A stretch of 64,000 nt of DNA from Molanna angustata (GCA_963576475.1 OY754967.1:27882595-27946594); one strand, 5' to 3'; numbered from the stretch's first letter, positions 32,648-45,359 are shown. Numbers and translations: made by a program. Notes: generated by a model not told the origin, from the letters alone.

Positions 32648-33420
32648 TACTTAATCCAACTGTCGATTTGTTCAAGAAAATTTTATTCTCTAACATATCG
32701 ACAAAGTATCAAGACAAGATACGCGATATTTGTATGCAGGGTCTATATTTATTACGGTTTTTCCAACTTTGAAATAAAAAAAAAACAACTCAGGCTTCTC
32801 AGCATATATGTATGTTCTTTATATGGATTTATGTAGAATTCGGAGTAGAACATTTAGTGTGTCTGTGTGTGTGTCCGTCCCTCTCTTATGACTTTTGATC
32901 CGCTCAATGCACAGATCCCAAAATTTCAGAATATATAGATAGTTATAAGCCTGCAAACTTTTATACTCAGAATTTTGAATTTTCGTTGCAATCAAGTGTT
33001 ATCAACTTTTGAATTTTTACTTTATTTTTATCAACTTTTGAATTTTTACTTTATTTTTCCATATATCTCAGAAACTATAAAATCTAGAACGCTGAAAATT
33101 GCTATAAACATAGACTTATACAAAATCTCAAATTAATTTTTTTCAAAAAAATTCCAGAGTTACTCAAACATTTTTTATTAAGAAAAACTTTTTTTTTATT
33201 ATAAATGTATGTGTTTAACAGCATATATTTCCTGTTGTTAAAAATATCAAATAGATTTTTTTTAGTTTGGTACGTATTATTCAATTATACATACTTTAGC
33301 CATCGAAAGTTGGATCTAATGTGTTACATGCAACTAGTCTATTTAAAAATCCCAAACTTTTTCAGATCACTTACAAATATGAAACAATTTGAAGGTGTAC
33401 TTAAAAACAATTGAAGACAA
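32648..33420 (+). repeat. Dispersed repeat X, copy 2
   Basis: 'tccaactgtcgatttgttca', 'acatatcgacaaagtatcaa', 'cagcatatatgtatgt', 'gtagaacatttagtgtgtct' and, further on, 'ttggtacgtattattcaa' follow the same order as the 50.7-51.4-kb copy. It contains a 29-base direct duplication ('atcaacttttgaatttttac' and following bases) at about 33000-33058. Confidence 0.7.
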
Positions 33421-34985
33421 AAATATTAAAACATATATATCTTAAAATAAAATTATCTCTCTCTTCTTGATTTGACATTGTAAAAAACTTGTTTGTTATA
33501 TAATATTTATATCGTTTTTATGTTTATTCTAAAGCACATTATAATTTTTAATAAGCGAGTCAATAGTGTTTTTCCAATGAATCAATATATTATATTTGAT
33601 GAAATAAGTATGTTTCCCTTTTTATTTTCTCTAAAAAAAATATTAAAAATGGTATTTAATAGGTGTACTTTTCTTTTTGTCAATTAATAAAATACTAGTT
33701 GATTACAATGCTAATGAAAATTTGCATAATTAACTTTTAAAGCTGAAATGGAATTAAAATTTAATGGTTATTTATAATTTACATCTCACTTAAATATTAT
33801 GTGCCATTTTAACATTGTGTTTTAAAGCCATTACAAATCAAGTATGTTTTAAGTTTACTACTTCTGTTAATAACTTTTACGTGAGTGATTAGCTGGCAAA
33901 GTCAATGCATAAAAATGAGGATGATACATTGGTTGAAACATTGAATCACAAACGTTTCCTCGGAATGTGGACATGGATACTAAACGTGAACGAAATATAA
34001 CAATTTCGTATGAGTTTCTTTGGTGTTTCAGAATTTGAAAGTTGAGGGAAACAAATAATCGAGGGTAGAATCTTGACACAGGCTAGAAATTCTCAGAAAC
34101 TCATCATAACTTGACTTGTCAATATTGATGTTAACCTTTCAGCTTATGTCGAAACAACTGGAAATTAATGGCAAAACTGCGATATATTTTGGAAGTACAT
34201 AATATGTACATATATGTTAATAGAAAAATAAACGTAAACATGATTTACTCAGAATGTGAAAGAGACCATCAAAACCGATAATGCAGCTAAAGTAGTATTT
34301 CTTTATGAATTATTTATTTCAATATGTAATCATTGTGTTTGTGTTTTGTTCATTTTGACTAACATTTGATTCACTAGTATCATACGATAAATAAATAATT
34401 GGACTGAGAAAAAAATTAATTGTGGTTTTGCATAAGCTGGTTATTAATTTGAATAGGACTATATATATACATTATTTTATAATTTATCGAAAACACAGGT
34501 TCCGGATATGTTACGTATTGATATCGCTACAAAAAATATTCATATTGATTTCGCCCTTCGCCACCAACATGCTTTTGTAGTAAATAATTTCTAAATATTG
34601 TGTTTATATACTATAGTAAAAAAAATAATGGCAAACGACATTATGAGGAAATGTCTTGTACTCTACTAGTTTCATGACTTATTTAAAAAAAAATTAAATT
34701 ATAAATATTTCCTAAAGCATCAATATGTTATCATATTTATTGATATCGGAAAAGAGTCAATAGTGTCATTTTTTTATTTATTACAAATCAATATAAAGTT
34801 TACATATAAATCACAATTTTAAAATGTTTACAAATTCCATTATATGATTCATTATAACCCTCTTCAATTGAGATAAAATCTCGTGTTAAAAGAGGGGAGT
34901 ATCTATTTTGTGTTGCTACCTTCGCCAAAACATTGCACATCTGCTAACAAATATGAATCTATACAAAAACAAGAATGAAATAAAC
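33421..34985. other. AT-rich DNA, no gene seen
   Basis: Nothing recognised; short open frames have biased composition only. Confidence 0.55.
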
Positions 34986-34989
34986 AAAA

Positions 34990-35225
34990 AAAAATTAGTA
35001 TAATTTTTTGATTTTATTCTTAAATATATTATATTTTTTTTCGAGTCTAAGACTCAATGGGAGTTCATTAAACCACTTAGTACCTTTATACTTAAAGAAA
35101 TGTTGTGAGGCAGTTGTACGTAAAAGAGGAATGGTAATACATCCTTGTGAATTTAATCTGCTGCTTATAGAAAATGACAATTGCTTTGAATTTGTAAGAA
35201 TATCTTTATGAATTTGGAACAATGA
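34990..35225 (-). pseudogene. LINE ORF2 extreme C-terminus remnant
   Basis: The minus-strand frame contains 'SRLNSQGCITIPLLRTTASQ', then HFFKYKGTKWFNELPLSLR and 'FKNKIKKLY'. That is the '..P..rt...k.sf.y.G...WN.LP..lr......Fk.klk..l' ending of CR1/I-type LINE ORF2 proteins. The rest of the protein is missing. A plus-strand frame over the same bases is a shadow. Confidence 0.65.
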
Positions 35226-35889
35226 GATTTTTTTGTAGATATTTTCAACAGTTGAAATTTTAAATTCTTGAAATACATTAAAAGTTACTAATTATATGTA
35301 CAAGAAGATTAGTGTACTAATTATAACTACAAGAAGATTAAATAAAAAATAAATAATAGTTTGATAATCAAATCTCATTTTTAATATAATTTTAATAATG
35401 ATTCTTTGAAAACCTTCTAAAGGCAAGATGGTTTTAAAAGCATGTTTTTATATTTTTTCAAAAATAAACACGAGATACAAGAAGAAAACGACTATTAATA
35501 TTACTTTGAGGAATAGATACCTACCTACTTTTATCAAACATTTGAAATAGGAGCATTGACTGAAGTAAAAATATGAGTGATGTTTGATTAATTGTGATGG
35601 ATGATGGTTTAAATTGATGGTGGCCTACTTACTTACTAGAGTGGGATTATTACATTTTACTTTATGTTATTTAATTTGAAACGAAAGCTTTTGGAGAATA
35701 CAGGACATGGCAAAGCTTTCACGAATCATTGAGATCTGTTTACGTTTTCCTGGGATTACCATACCAAAGCAACTTTTGGGGCCTCGTGTAAAATCCTCTT
35801 CGTGATATTTTTGTGGGATATTTGTTTAAGGTTTCAACATAATTTAACTTTTTCATTCATCATCGATTTTTTTCTTTGTTCTATGACAT
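35226..35889. other. AT-rich DNA, no gene seen
   Basis: Nothing recognised. Confidence 0.5.
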
Positions 35890-36068
35890 TAAAGCCGGTT
35901 GCAGACCAAAAGCTAAACTATGTTAGTTTAGCTTAACTCGCTTAGCTGATGTCGTTTTTCATACAAGTGTGCAGACCGCGAACTATGTCAGTAGTATGAA
36001 AAATGACCTCAGCTACGTGAGCTAATCTTAAATAACTTAGCTTAGCTTTTGGTCTGCAACCGGCTTAA
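35890..36068. mobile_element. PIF/Harbinger-like MITE, 173 bp
   Basis: The element (35893-36065) has perfect 24-base terminal inverted repeats starting 'agccggttgcagaccaaaag'. Inner similarity gives arms of about 72 bases, including 'gtttttcatac' and its mirror. It is flanked by TAA at 35890-35892 and 36066-36068. A 3-base TAA/TTA duplication is the habit of PIF/Harbinger elements, which is the basis for the class call. No coding capacity. Confidence 0.75.
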
Positions 36069-36213
36069 AACCTGTATTATTTTTTTGGGTGTATTTTATC
36101 ATAACTAGTAGGTACCAAAATATTTTTTTTATTGAAAGAAAAATAAGAAAATGATTTTAAAGGTTGTTCGTATAACATATTAATGTAAGATTTTTTTTAC
36201 TTAAATTTGTACG

Positions 36214-37105
36214 TAAAACGAATGGGTTGTGACCAACGCTATACGCCTTACTACCAAGACACTCTTATTCAAATTTAAATGGAAACATTTTAGTGTTTTC
36301 ACGAAATGAGTTTTCTGAAAACATGAAAATTCTTCAATGTCAATTTATGAAAGTCATGTGCCTTTTTAGCAATTTGAAAAAGGAATATCAAATTTTATGT
36401 TTCACTCCTTGGGGTAACTTTGAAATATTTAACAGTTAAAAAATTAAGAAACACTGATATATCCTTCAAAATCCAGTGGGGTCTAAGCGAATATTAGATG
36501 TATAAATTTGAAAAATTTGTAAAGAATGAGTACTTTAGTTTATAATCGATAAAGTAGAATAAACACGCCGTACATAGAATATAATACACAGTATGACAGT
36601 ATACACATCCACACACTGAACAATGAATTTTGTAATAGAAGTTAAATTGCTTCTGTATGGGAAAATTGAGTGATCAACTTCAAATTGATATTGTATGTGT
36701 CTCAATAGACGAGTGTATTTTTTACTCTCCACTTCTATCTTCCTCAATGGGTAGGCAATGAGAACCGAACACCGAACATTCTTCTATCTTGACACATATA
36801 CATCGCCTCATCAACATTGATACACTGTCTCATACATGCTCGTCTTGCTAGTAAAGCAATTTTACATAAATTTCTCAAAAGGCATCATGTAGAAAGTGTA
36901 CACTATGAGTTTCGTGACAATGTTTTTGTGTGTATGGCGTATTATGAAAACTTTTTTCCTCTGGGAAACCAATATTTGTTTAGGAATGTAATAGAAATGT
37001 ACTTCATAAAAATGCATTTAGGGATTGTATACCTTTCAAGAAGAAAAAAATGTACACTTAATATGTAGTAGAGAATTTAGTGATGGCCACAACCCACTCG
37101 TTTTA
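36214..37105. mobile_element. Dispersed repeat Y with inverted termini, 892 bp
   Basis: The left end 'taaaacgaatgggttgtgac' and the right end (minus strand 'taaaacgagtgggttgtggc') are inverted relatives. The interior matches other Y fragments at 6.7-7.15, 25.2 and 58.5-59.16 kb. An 83-codon plus frame at 36817-37068 resembles frames in the 6-7-kb copies, but the differences look non-synonymous as often as silent. It may be a DNA transposon; no transposase motif was recognised. Confidence 0.6.
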
Positions 37106-38940
37106 TTATAAGGACCAAAGAATAAGAAAATAAGCAAAAGCAGTTTCGTACTTCTTTGCTAAAATTGATTTGTAACAGGATTCCTAAAGTTAAATTAGCT
37201 TTTATGAGAAAATATTTGCTTATGTGTTATTTTATTTAGCCTCTAATAAAATAACACATGAAATATTTAGCGACTTCTAAGAAAAACAATCAGTTGATAC
37301 AAAGGGAATAAGGTTTTTTTTGTACTTTTCTCGCATTAATATTTAATATTGATATTTTCATACATTTGTAGCTTTGAGTGGTACCAAACCATTTCTTTTT
37401 AGAAGGTTACGCAGGTATTTGTATTGGTATTTTTTTGTTAGGAGTTTTATTGTTGTTAGTGTGCTTCAATATTCTTGGTGTAATTCAAGGAATTTACTGT
37501 ATTTTTGAAATAACTTTAAGGTTTCGTTGAAAACGAAAACATTCTAAGAAATGTTTTTGTCTTTTTCAGTTTTTATAAAATTCACGTACAAAGCACGTGT
37601 TAGTCACACGTGCTTTACGCCAAAAAAAATGTTTACCACACATATATTATAATATATGTAAATGATCTTCATTCTTATTTAAGAAGCATCAAAAATATAG
37701 AGATTTATCTTATAGATTATAAATAAAATGGAATCGTCTTGTTCGCATAAGTTTTTGTTTTTTTTTAATTTTTCACAAAAAATATGTTAATGTGAATCAC
37801 TGACCTGTGAATTTGCGATGTATCAAATGAACTCTATGCCTGAACTTAAAACTTTTATCAAAGAAGTATTTTCATATACGCATATTAAAAGATTTCATCA
37901 ATATTGCCGACTATTTAAATATCTTTCATTATTTTTTTAGGATACAATCAACTATTTCTCTCTGAATATTGAATCCAGATTGTCATAAAGTCAAATTGTT
38001 CATTTATTTAATTTATGTAAGTATTTTAGAACTATGAAACAATACATATTTTTAATTTTTTTTTTATTCTATTTTTCGACCTTGTATACAATCGAACCAA
38101 GAAAATTGTTCGATAAAGCCCTGTATTTCATAACTGATTTCGACTCTTCATTATAATTAAATTATTCTACAATTAAATTCACGAAAACATACTTCAAAAT
38201 AAGTAACGTGATACTAATTTATTAACGTAGAAGAGATTCTTGGTTTTTCAGTATTACAATTGTCATAAATAATAACGCTATGAACTTTCTTTTTAATTTT
38301 GCTGTAGTCAAAGTACTTATTCATTTCTGTTAACATTGGTAAATGAATAAATAGTATTACAATTATTGTTTTGTTTGTTGGAAATGATAGGGAATAAATT
38401 GAAAATAATGGTAGATAAATGGAAAATAAGTTTGGGAAAACCACTCCAATAGTGAGGTTCTTCTCATCTATAGGCACTAAGTTTTCATTACACTTAATTA
38501 ATTTCAAGTGGTTACTCTCTCAATTAAAGAAAACTGCGAACAATTTATCAAACATTTCGTTTAAGGGAAATCAAATACCCCCAAAGAGAGGGAAACTGGA
38601 TATTTTCTTCTAATTGTGTTGTTAGCGGTGAGATTTGTTGTTTCTTCGTTAGTCCCAACACCAGTATTCAGAGGTCTCCTGGGATTCTTAAACCTTTGTT
38701 TGTGTTACCTTTTAAGTCTTGTATTTCTTTGTCAGTTACTATGCACTCAGTTTCTAAGGGCGATGAAATTATATACATATGTATTATTTTTGTTTGGCAA
38801 GAGCTTTTTTATTTATTTTTTACAATGTTAATATACAAATAAATTTTGGTTATACGTTTTATTGCTATAGTCGTTACCGTAAGTACGAAATATTTCACCT
38901 ACATATTTTCAATAACATGATCACAATTCCCTTCCTAAAT
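37106..38940. other. AT-rich DNA with two small hairpins
   Basis: No gene is seen. Perfect short hairpins occur near 37223-37262 (15-base arms 'atgtgttattttatt' and complement) and 37585-37612 (arms 'aaagcacgtgt' and complement). Neither resembles a known terminator or RNA gene. Confidence 0.5.
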
Positions 38941-38944
38941 AATT

Positions 38945-39262
38945 ATGTATAGGTAATACGTACAAAAGAATTGAGTATAGTTAATACGTGCAAAAGAATT
39001 GGATATAGTTTTTTTTATATAAATTAATATTTAGTAGTATGTGACAGACGCCTGTCATTGAAGCATTGGATACCTTATGTGTTTGTATCATGTGTTAACT
39101 TGTGTGTGTATATTTCAATGTTCTGTTGGTGTATTTAATAAATAAATAAATAAATATAGTTAATACGTACAAAAGAATTGGGTATAGTTAATACGTGCAA
39201 AATAATTGGATATAGTTAATACGTACAAAAGAATTCGGTATAGTTAATACGTACAAATACAT
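38945..39262. repeat. 28-bp minisatellite interrupted by a LINE tail
   Basis: Units of 'tatagttaatacgtacaaaa' plus 'gaattggg' repeat about six times, diverged by a few substitutions. One unit is split by a 143-base insertion at 39011-39153, flanked by 'atatagtt' at 39003-39010 and 39154-39161. Confidence 0.85.
39011..39153 (+). mobile_element. Truncated LINE 3' end inserted in the minisatellite
   Basis: 143 bases ending in (AATA)n, with an 8-base target duplication. There is no coding sequence; it is probably only the 3' UTR ('gacgcctgtcattgaagc' to 'gttggtgtatttaataaata') of an (AAAT)n-tailed LINE. Confidence 0.75.
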
Positions 39263-39321
39263 TACTTGTACAAATTCAAAATATTTTTAAAAAAATATTT
39301 AATATTTTTTTCTAAACATTA

Positions 39322-39535
39322 CCGACCGCCGTGGCACAGTTGGTAAGCCGTTTGGCTTATGTGCGAGCGTCCTGGGTTCGATCCCCTGCAGAGGTGAAAT
39401 TTATTTAAATTCATTTCTCACGCAAGCATTGCTTCTCTGGGCTGGAAAAACTGGTTAGTAGGAAAAATTGCCATACGGTAATAAACTCCACACTTGCGTA
39501 GGGTGCAAGGTTGTGTTTATTAATATTATTATTAA
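39322..39535 (+). repeat. SINE-B, plus-strand copy
   Basis: Head 'ccgaccgccgtggcacagtt' and 'gggttcgatcccc' (A and B boxes), body 'ttcatttctcacgcaagcat' and 'ctctgggctggaaaaactgg', tail hairpin 'aattgccatacggtaat', and a (TTA)n-like end. Its orientation is opposite to the copies at 16.8 and 51.1 kb. Confidence 0.85.
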
Positions 39536-39619
39536 TGTTACTTATTAAAAAAAACTTTCATAATAATACAAGTAAATTTAATATGTTGAGCATAAAAAAA
39601 TACAGTTGGAAATGCTTGA

Positions 39620-39765
39620 ATTAGAAAGAATAATAATAAATAAATTAGGATGATTTTTATATCGCCGTTTTTGTGATAACCTCACCTCAAGGGCGCTTTG
39701 AAGAAAGAAGGTCGATATAATATATTATTTATGTATTCATAGAACATACATACATATTATCACGA
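39620..39765 (+). repeat. Unnamed dispersed repeat, copy 1
   Basis: An (AAT)n start, then 'tttatatcgccgtttttgtg' and 'cctcaagggcgctttga', recur at 57985-58160. Both copies are followed within about 100 bases by 'acatacatacatatta'. The class is unknown. Confidence 0.5.
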
Positions 39766-40980
39766 CAGCATATTCAACAATGTGGGGTAACCAGCGACAG
39801 GTGTGCATTACCATATGAAAGCAAGCACGACATACCTATGCATGTATACACACACGTCATTCTCGTCTCACCAAAAAGGGTACTACATTCAGACTGGATG
39901 GTGAGATGTTATTGTTGACTGTTGTAAACGATGATATTAGAAAAGAGTGAAAAGCACTGTTCTAAGCCAGTACTTCACAGCACCGGCTAATTATTCATAC
40001 AATTATTTCTTGAATCTCTACAGATGTGTACTATTTAGATAAGAAAGCATAAAAATAATAATGTAATACTTAAAATTAACAGTCTATTATTGGCTATTTT
40101 ACGTAGTCACTACATTTAAACGTTGTAGGTACATATTGATGTTTAGTAATTTGTTTTTTTTTTGTTACAGGTAAGTGCAATGATCTTCCTAGAAATAATT
40201 GAAAAGGGTAAGTACATTATTCTTCTCCGGTGGAAAATGTATTGTTTTATACCAACAGAATTTTTTATTTACGTTGGCACTAGGGTATGTCGTTATGGGA
40301 ATGATGAGCCTATATTTTGTTTGTTCGTGAAAAATTAGATGGAACTTTTACCCGTGTTTGTTCTAAGCCACGTCTTGAAATATTCCGTTTTCCTACATAA
40401 TACTGTTCAGAATATTTAACTACATCCAACTATGATATTGTACATAAACTAAGGAGTTTATTATAGAACCTTTTTTACTTCGGGTACGTTTTCGTTTTAC
40501 CTGTAGGTATATTTAACAAGGTCTTTAAATGAAGTATGTATATACGTGCCAGTACGAATTTCTTTACAACAGTATTTTTTCATGTTTCTGTGTTTCTTTG
40601 CGTTAGAATTTAAAATGTTCGGATATTAAAACAAACTATTTAATGTTTGTCTACGTGGTACAGTTATTTGAATAGGTATATGACTAAGTTTAGTTCGACG
40701 ATGGATTATTATTGATACAACTCCATAGTAGAAAACTACTTATGATAAAATAAAAATACTTTGTATTAGTCCTATTTGATTATTGTGGCGTTTCGTGCAA
40801 GGCTCATCGTAATAAATACGAGTATACCTTACAAGATTGCCGATAGGGATTTTTGTTTTTTTTATATCATGTACAAAAATATAAACAAATAAAATAAATT
40901 AATAAAAAAATGCTATATCCAGCAATTTTTGATTATAGTAAAAACTAAAATGTTAATATGAGACAGCTTAGTTGTATTCG
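39766..40980. other. Intergenic DNA, no gene seen
   Basis: Nothing recognised. A short 'tttcgtgcaaggc(t/a)catcgt' motif near 40796 also occurs near 6017. Confidence 0.5.
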
Positions 40981-40989
40981 TATTTTTAA

Positions 40990-41445
40990 GAATACTAGCG
41001 GACCCGGCAGACGTTGTCTTGCTCGAACTATTTATGAAGCAAAAAAATATATGTTACATATTATTTGAATCATATTATTATCTGAGCAAACTTACATTTT
41101 CTTGTTCGATGAGCCGCTAAACACTTGAGGTTAGATTGATTGTCATTTCATATATAATTCCAATACAGCATATTATGGTCAGATTTCGTAGTGTTGTCAG
41201 ATGGAATAAACTGTACATTGCCAAGTCGACATTGACGACACCTATTATAATTTATAGTTATAAAAAAACATGTTTTTTTATTTTCCTTTTATTATATTAA
41301 TGTTTAAAATTCCATTTTGTGAATCTAAACCATTCAGGGACTGACACAAACACACACAAAAAATTTCATCAAAATCGGTTCAGCAGTTTTGGAAGAGTTT
41401 AGTGACATACACACGTACAGAAGAATTTTATTTATAAAGATTTTA
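40990..41445 (+). repeat. Widespread arthropod-type degenerate repeat
   Basis: It starts 'actagcggacccggcagacg' and ends with 'ttcatcaaaatcggttcagc', 'gttttggaagagttt' and 'agaattttatttataaagat'. From general knowledge this pair of ends is common in insect genomes as a transposon-derived dispersed repeat, often linked to RTE-like elements. No coding capacity remains. Confidence 0.55.
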
Positions 41446-41734
41446 GTCAGTTGAATTGTGTAAGAAAAAGTTATATCTCTCCTTAACTGTCTTTATTTTG
41501 CCGTGTGAAATTATTATATTGATTAATGTTTTTGTACATTAAGCCAAACATTTCTCCATGATAATGACTTTTTTCAATATCGGTAAATCTCCAAATGTCT
41601 TACTTGGATACTTGTATTATAACTTTTTTTCAAAAATTGAAGATTCAATGTAAGATTTGTTATAAATTTGCATGTAATCTTAATGTTTCAATAAAACAAG
41701 GTAGTCTTTTACGCCATTATTTCGAAAATGAACC

Positions 41735-41955
41735 AATTGCCGATCTGCAGCGCTGAATCCAGCGCATTTCCAGAAAAATGTGCTAGATCCAGCTTGATTG
41801 TAGAATGCGGGAACTAGCAATTTCGGACTCTATAATGAGTAGGTATTTACGCTGGATTCGGCGCATTTTGTTGGATCCAGCAAGTCGAAAAATGTGTCAG
41901 ATCCAGCTGGATTGCAGGATGCGGGATCCAGCAATTACGGAATCTATAATAGATA
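41735..41955. repeat. Diverged ~105-bp tandem duplication
   Basis: Two units, about 41745-41850 and 41855-41955, share 'cgctg(a/g)at(c/t)c(a/g)gcgcat', 'aaaaatgtg', 'agatccagct(t/g)gattg' and '(a/g)atgcggga', then 'tctataat'. The second is rich in 'ggatccagc'. A 74-codon open frame lies across them without family resemblance. Confidence 0.7.
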
Positions 41956-43540
41956 CTTATGAACATGAATCTTTAAAATGGGTTGGACTTAAAATGCTTA
42001 AATTAGATTTCTTTAAGAGCAAATACTAATTTGAGAACAAGAAAGTAATTGAAAATCTATTCATCAGACGGCAAATCATAATATATATGTAAGTTGATAC
42101 CTATATATGTATCTACCTACATTGTACGAGTTTCTTTGATCCTTAGAATAGATTTTCTGCCTCGTTTTCTTATTGAGTCTTTTTGTTAATACCGTGATAT
42201 TTAATTTACTAATTACATCTACCTATGAATTTATTTAAACTTTTTTGTATGTAATTTGTTTCTTGATTCTGAACTGAACATAATTATTTTACATAATAGG
42301 TACGAACGACTTTCAATAAAAATTCCGTCAATAAAAACACGAAGATTTTCTGCATCAATTCTCCTTCCGATAAAATCTCTTTTGATTTTTTGTACAACCA
42401 CTTTCCGTCTATTTGAAGATGTTTTTCCTCTTCATGTGATCCTATGGTTTCTGTGTGAGTTGCAATTCTCTCAAGCTTATGTTTCTGCAAGTCAGCTTAA
42501 TATTAAAAAGCCAATGTGGCTATTGCATCACATAGGTTATATACCTATTTGTTCGTTGAAGAATCATAAAAATGCCTCCTTTGAATCCTACCATACCTAC
42601 AATTAGATAACTAAATGTAAATATGTAAATATCTGCAGGGCTACTTATAAATTTAATTAATATAAGATTAAGAACAGCTTCAGACTTCAGCAATCTTTGA
42701 GTTTAAAATTAATTGAGTAATAATATTAATTTATACAAAAAGTAATGACAATTTCATACTTAATTTTGATCTGAACATATTTTTATGATTAAGTTAATGT
42801 TGAGTTAAATGAAGTAGAGTATGATCGAGTATTGATTTATACATTCTTAAGATTAAGGCAACGTTTAAAATCAATAAAATAAAATAAAAAAAAATAAAAT
42901 AAAGTATTAGTTAATCAATAATATAATTATAATATTATCAAATTGAAGCTATCACAAAATATTATTTTATTATAAGTATTTTTTAAGAAACATGGCGATA
43001 ATTAACTATAAATGGTATGAATGTTAGCAGACAAGCCGTAGTACAAAAGATATAGTAGTAAAAACATAAAAAAATTGAAATGATAAGTGAAGTTATTTTG
43101 TAGTTCATAATAATAGATCAATTATTTTATTTGAAGGGATTATGAAATAGGTAAGAAATTGCTAATAAATAATAGCATTCAAATTAGAAGTATTTTTGAA
43201 TACGTGGGCATAGTTCATAACTGGGCCGCGTGAAATGTAATCAATTAGTAAAAAACTCAAATTTTGACTTTATTTCTGTACGGGTTCTCAGAAATACTAT
43301 TTTAAATAAAAAAAATGTAGTCGTGTATGCGTAATGCAAAAAAATGATCTAGCATTATTTTGCAGAGTATGCTTAAATTATACGCAGAGAATTTTTCCTT
43401 TTTAGGACTGAATATGATGAATTAGCCATATTGATAAAGGTAGGTACAAATCGTACCTTATATCAAAGATTCCGTCCTCTCTGTATTACATAATAAATAC
43501 ATACACAGTAGATGACTTTGCCGTTTGGTATAAATGTTTC
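41956..43540. other. AT-rich DNA, no gene seen
   Basis: The best open frame, 116 codons at 42256-42606, is opposed by another on the minus strand and shows no family motif. I do not call a gene. Confidence 0.5.
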
Positions 43541-44400
43541 AATTTCTATAATTTGGTTTTGGTGCGCCCTCAGGGTGGTTTGGCAAACGAGGCAATACAA
43601 AACGGACGGAGCGTGTGTGGACTGCCAATCCTATATAATATATTATATATATATAAACCTACTTATTGGATACCAAGGATCAGACCACAGAATGCCGCGA
43701 GCTACCTCATCTATATGTGAATAGAAGTCGGAATCCAGAAGATAGCTTAAATTTTCACGTGATTTTGACCTTTCACTCGTTCTCTTGATTTTGATGTTCG
43801 AAGATGACAGTTATTTGTTCAAAAGGTTGAATCGTTTGATTTTATAAGTTTTGTGATTAAATTGATGTTTTTTTATTTATTTATTCATGTGATATGAAAC
43901 TTTCTTCGAAGTTACAATAATTTTTTCAATGTTTGAAACTGTCACTTCATGATAGAACTCCATAATCAACTAGGATTATGAAAAAAAATATATTTCTTCA
44001 TCACTATAATTCACCATTCTGGCGATACTCAGCAAAGAGCGATACCGGTGAATGGGAGTCGCGTTTGCGAAAAATAATAATAGAACTTAACATTTTTTTT
44101 GTCATAAGTCTAGTTGAAGTAACAATAGTTACATAAAATACCTTTAGGGAATATCTGAAAACAGGCACTGATTATGATCCGAATGCTCCTAACCACACTG
44201 GAGTATTAAAAATTCTTATGTTAGCAATTGCGTTGCATCACTAACTAAATACTTAATACTACGCCAAACATAAAAGGTCGATGGCGTAACGTTTCACATT
44301 ATTATATATGAAGAAAAGAGATAGATAGTTTTCTATGGGTTAAAACTGGTTTAGACTGTCGTTTATGTAAAATGTTTTTTTTTGTCATAACAATACAAAC
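43541..44400. other. Intergenic DNA, slightly GC-richer start
   Basis: 43550-43740 is less AT-rich and unique in the window, with a short TA-rich core. No coding or RNA signal recognised. Confidence 0.4.
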
Positions 44401-44414
44401 ACATGTAACCAAGC

Positions 44415-45348
44415 TCACACTGACAGCTCGATGTCGCGATTTTTCTGAAATTCTAGCGAATTTTCGGCATTTCGTATAGATCGCTGAATACTATGAGTGG
44501 GATTTGATTTGACAGAATTACTAAATACATATTTGACGAAGTCGCTAAAATCATTATCCATCGAAAACATCTCATATTTTAGTATTAAACCACTTGTAAG
44601 GTTCGTCGCGATCAACCTCACTCCAAGTATTTGATTTGTCTCTGCAATGCGATCTTCATACAAAAACTTCGTAGGTACCATCCTCCAGTTAGGACCCCAC
44701 GTGATCTCCTAACTTAAGTGAGTGACTGTGCAATGAAAACATGGTTCGTATTTAGTATTTAGGTCGGACTCTGCATTCGGACCTATGTATATATGTATAT
44801 TATCATTACTATCATAAAAATTGTTGCATTTTCTCGATGTTTTCTTTAGTCTTTTCAAACGGAAAGGCATGTTGTATGCAATTCCATGTATAATTTTAAA
44901 ATAATAAGATGTATTAGAAATCTTAACGAAATGCATATTATGTAGTTTTTGAACGTGGAGTAAGCGTATTATGTATATTAATACGTAATCAGCCGAAACG
45001 AGCCAGATTTTTCAGTTTTGCTTAGTAAATTATATGTCCGCTTCATTTTTATATAAAATATATACTTATGAATTAAAAATCATAATAATGTGAAGGTTCA
45101 AATATACATTATATATAAATTTAATTTAAATAAACAATTTCAAAATAATCATCAAATACGAAATAAAATGATGAATATTTTTTCTCGAGAACTCGCCAAC
45201 GCAAAAAGAAGATAACTTGTTTTATATTTATGACGTCGGGTATACTTACTAATGGAATTCGGAGAAATGGAATAGTTGGATGTGTAACATTTCGAAACAC
45301 ATTAAAAGATGATAATTTTCCTTTCAACCTGCTTAGAAATGACGGCAT
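44415..45348 (-). other. Three adjacent minus-strand open frames, doubtful
   Basis: Frames of 88 (44415-44681), 75 (44709-44936) and 75 (45121-45348) codons follow each other on the minus strand. The last one upstream contains a good splice-donor-like 'attagtaagtata' after LRIPL. The 88-codon frame has a balanced composition, reading 'GVRLIATNLTSGLILKYEMF' in part. I recognise no family, and frames of this size arise by chance here. They could be exons of an unknown gene, but the evidence is thin. Confidence 0.15.
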
Positions 45349-45359
45349 TACGCAGAGGT

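Noticed and set aside
42256..42606. 116-codon plus-strand frame
   Set aside because: No family motif, a competing minus-strand frame over the same bases, and AT-rich flanks. Length is within what chance gives in a 64-kb AT-rich window.
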